DNA from: an uncultured Oscillospiraceae bacterium
GTDB taxonomy: Bacteria > Bacillota > Clostridia > Oscillospirales > Acutalibacteraceae
Length of the DNA: 14,997 nucleotides
Direction of reading: 5' to 3'
Assembly: GCA_958451705.1 (NCBI GenBank)
Contig: CAUDRD010000009.1
Location: 1 to 14,997, forward strand
The stretch's first letter is position 1. Every line of letters begins with the position of its first letter. The notes below the pieces were generated by a model that saw only the letters and a program-made list of their open reading frames with translations, searched no databases and was not told the origin of the DNA. Positions 13,766 through 14,997 of the stretch are shown piece by piece. The position numbers were made by a program, and so were the translations under genes.

Positions 13766-14997
13766 ATACCGAACTTCATCTGACTCGGAAACGAAAAATA
13801 TATTTGAAAAAGGAATCTTCAGCCGAAACCCTGTTCTTGTTTATGCAATAGGAATCTGTCCCCTCATTGCCGTTGCAAAAAGTGCAGCTACCGCCTGCGT
13901 TTTAGCCATACTTTCAGCAATTCTTCTTATCGTCTCAGAAGTTTTAACGGCCCTTATCCTCAAAAAGATGCCGAAATGGCTCCGAGTCGGCGTATACGCT
14001 TTACTGGGTGTACTGATAATAATACCTTTTTATATGCTTATGAGCGTTTATATGCCGTCTATTGAAGTAAGTCTCGGAATATATATTCCCCTTCTGGCAG
14101 TAAATTCCCTTACAGTGCAGAGATGTGAAGCATTTGCCGTAAAGCACAGTATTAAAAATACATTTTTAGATGCTGTTGCAAATTCCATCGGATATGCTAT
14201 TCCATTGATCCTTACAGGAATGATAAGAGAGGCCCTTGGCTCAAGCCGTGTTTTCGGATATTATATTGATGCCCTCCCCAGAGCTGACGGATTTTTAATG
14301 CCCTTCTGCGGATTTATCATATTGGGCTTTGTTGCTGCATTTATTAATTATATAAGGAATAAATTTAGAATAGGCGAAGAATTTGATACCAAAGGAAACG
14401 ATTTCGTCGTAGATAAGCAAAAGGATAAAGCAATTTATGAAGAGGACGAAGATTCCATTCAAAACGAAATAACCGTTGTACCCGAAACTATACCGGAATC
14501 ATCAGCAGTTTCCACAGGCAAATCCGTAGAAACATCACTTGAAACTGCCGGCGAAGTAAATTCTTCTGCAAGTTTTGAATCTTCAGTAAGCAGAATAATG
14601 CATAAATGGTCTTACGGAAGCGACAGCGAAATCTCTCCGGAAATAAATGCACAGGAAGAGAACGCAGATTCTTCCGAACAGCCTAAAGAAGCTGATGCTC
14701 CAGCTGTTACTGCCGATGTTACAAGCGTTTCTGCCGCTGATACAGCAGCCGCAGATACAACAAAGGCAGATACTTCCACCGAAACAGTGGAAACTCCTGC
14801 TCCTAAAAAGACTACACGCCAGCGCACTACCAAGAAAGCTGCGGAAACTAAAGCAGAAAACGCTGATGCCAACTCTACTGCCGCTAATACAGTAGCCGCA
14901 GAGGTTGCAGGACAGGCTGCTTCTACTGAAGCAACTGATGCTCCTGCTCCTAAAAAGACTACACGCAAGCGCACTACCAAGAAAGCTGCGGAAGCTA
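13758..14997 (+). CDS. rnfE: RnfE-like membrane protein with a long repetitive C-terminal tail (truncated by window edge)
   Basis: The start ATG at 13758 follows AAAGGAGG and overlaps the end of rnfD by 8 bp, so the two are translationally coupled. No stop occurs before the window ends; 413 codons are visible. Residues 17-200 form the RnfA/RnfE/NqrD/NqrE membrane domain: NPVLVYAIGICP (24-35), SLGIYIPLLAVNS (105-117), EAFA (124-127) and GMIREALGS (154-162). It resembles RnfE more than RnfA. The cysteine of GICP (C34) is kept, but the second family cysteine is S117, with an extra C123. From about 203 a hydrophilic tail follows: first acidic and Ser/Glu-rich, then Ala/Thr-rich with PAPKKTTRxRTTKKAAE at 347-363 and 396-412. 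Standard RnfE proteins are about 200 residues, so the tail more than doubles it. A partner rnfG is not found between the genes. Confidence 0.82.
   Translation, partial: MAKYRTSSDSETKNIFEKGIFSRNPVLVYAIGICPLIAVAKSAATACVLAILSAILLIVSEVLTALILKKMPKWLRVGVYALLGVLIIIPFYMLMSVYMPSIEVSLGIYIPLLAVNSLTVQRCEAFAVKHSIKNTFLDAVANSIGYAIPLILTGMIREALGSSRVFGYYIDALPRADGFLMPFCGFIILGFVAAFINYIRNKFRIGEEFDTKGNDFVVDKQKDKAIYEEDEDSIQNEITVVPETIPESSAVSTGKSVETSLETAGEVNSSASFESSVSRIMHKWSYGSDSEISPEINAQEENADSSEQPKEADAPAVTADVTSVSAADTAAADTTKADTSTETVETPAPKKTTRQRTTKKAAETKAENADANSTAANTVAAEVAGQAASTEATDAPAPKKTTRKRTTKKAAEA
14704..14997 (+). repeat. In-frame tandem repeat, 147-bp period, in the RnfE-like tail
   Basis: Two copies are visible, 14704-14850 and 14851-14997, with the second cut by the window end. 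The best-kept core, 14794-14850 versus 14941-14997, differs at only two of 57 bases (C/A in the arginine-to-lysine/glutamine region and A/G near the end). A second core (14731-14757 versus 14878-14904) matches at the same offset of exactly 147 bp. The period is 49 codons, so repeat number can vary without a frameshift. The encoded unit is Ala/Thr/Asp-rich and ends in the Lys/Arg-rich motif. Confidence 0.85.

Noticed and set aside
14612..14980. Long open frame on the - strand, valine/alanine-rich
   Set aside because: It is the mirror of the Ala/Thr/Lys repeat tail of the RnfE-like gene, with no ribosome binding site and low-complexity composition.

Overview
The window looks like the chromosome of an anaerobic low-to-mid GC Firmicute of class Clostridia, probably Oscillospiraceae/Ruminococcaceae. 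This rests on strong AAAGGA-type ribosome binding sites, sigma-A-like promoters with AT-rich elements, a MecA-type adaptor, Rnf-type membrane genes, an AIM24-family protein, and an arginine cluster that uses the acetyl-recycling ArgJ route. The placement comes from gene content, not from a marker gene.

Left part (1-2139). The 3' end of a small cysteine-rich, zinc-ribbon-like protein runs in from the left on the + strand. A hairpin terminator and an AIM24-family gene on the - strand follow. The AIM24 gene has a good ribosome binding site and ATG but carries an in-frame TAA at codon 18, so it looks broken by one nonsense change. Upstream of it, a membrane-anchored endonuclease/exonuclease/phosphatase-family protein has its own clear promoter.

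Middle (2084-10550). One - strand operon carries argG, argH, argC, a 96-residue lipobox/membrane protein, argJ, argB, argD and argF. Together these cover ornithine synthesis from N-acetylglutamate with acetyl recycling, then citrulline, argininosuccinate and arginine. argA, carAB and argR are not present. One promoter upstream of argG is flanked by two 18-bp sequences close to the ARG-box consensus, 53 bp apart centre to centre, so arginine repression by an ArgR protein is the likely control. A hairpin terminator follows argF.

Right part (10550-14997). A flavin-reductase-like gene diverges from argG and ends at two tandem terminators. rpe (ribulose-phosphate 3-epimerase) follows with its own promoter and converges on mecA. 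Divergent from mecA is an Rnf-like pair: an rnfD homologue with a TTG start overlapping an rnfE homologue that runs off the right end. This pair is the most unusual part of the window. No rnfC lies before it and no rnfG lies between the two genes. The RnfD flavin-attachment motif and one of the two RnfE iron-sulfur cysteines seem changed. The RnfE homologue carries a cytoplasm-type tail of more than 200 residues, with an in-frame 147-bp tandem repeat encoding a Lys/Arg-rich PAPKKTTR-type motif.

I found no tRNA, rRNA, CRISPR array, insertion sequence or phage gene. No gene-free stretch exceeds 300 bp; the longest is the 238-bp argG/flavin-reductase divergent region, described under its promoters and operators.
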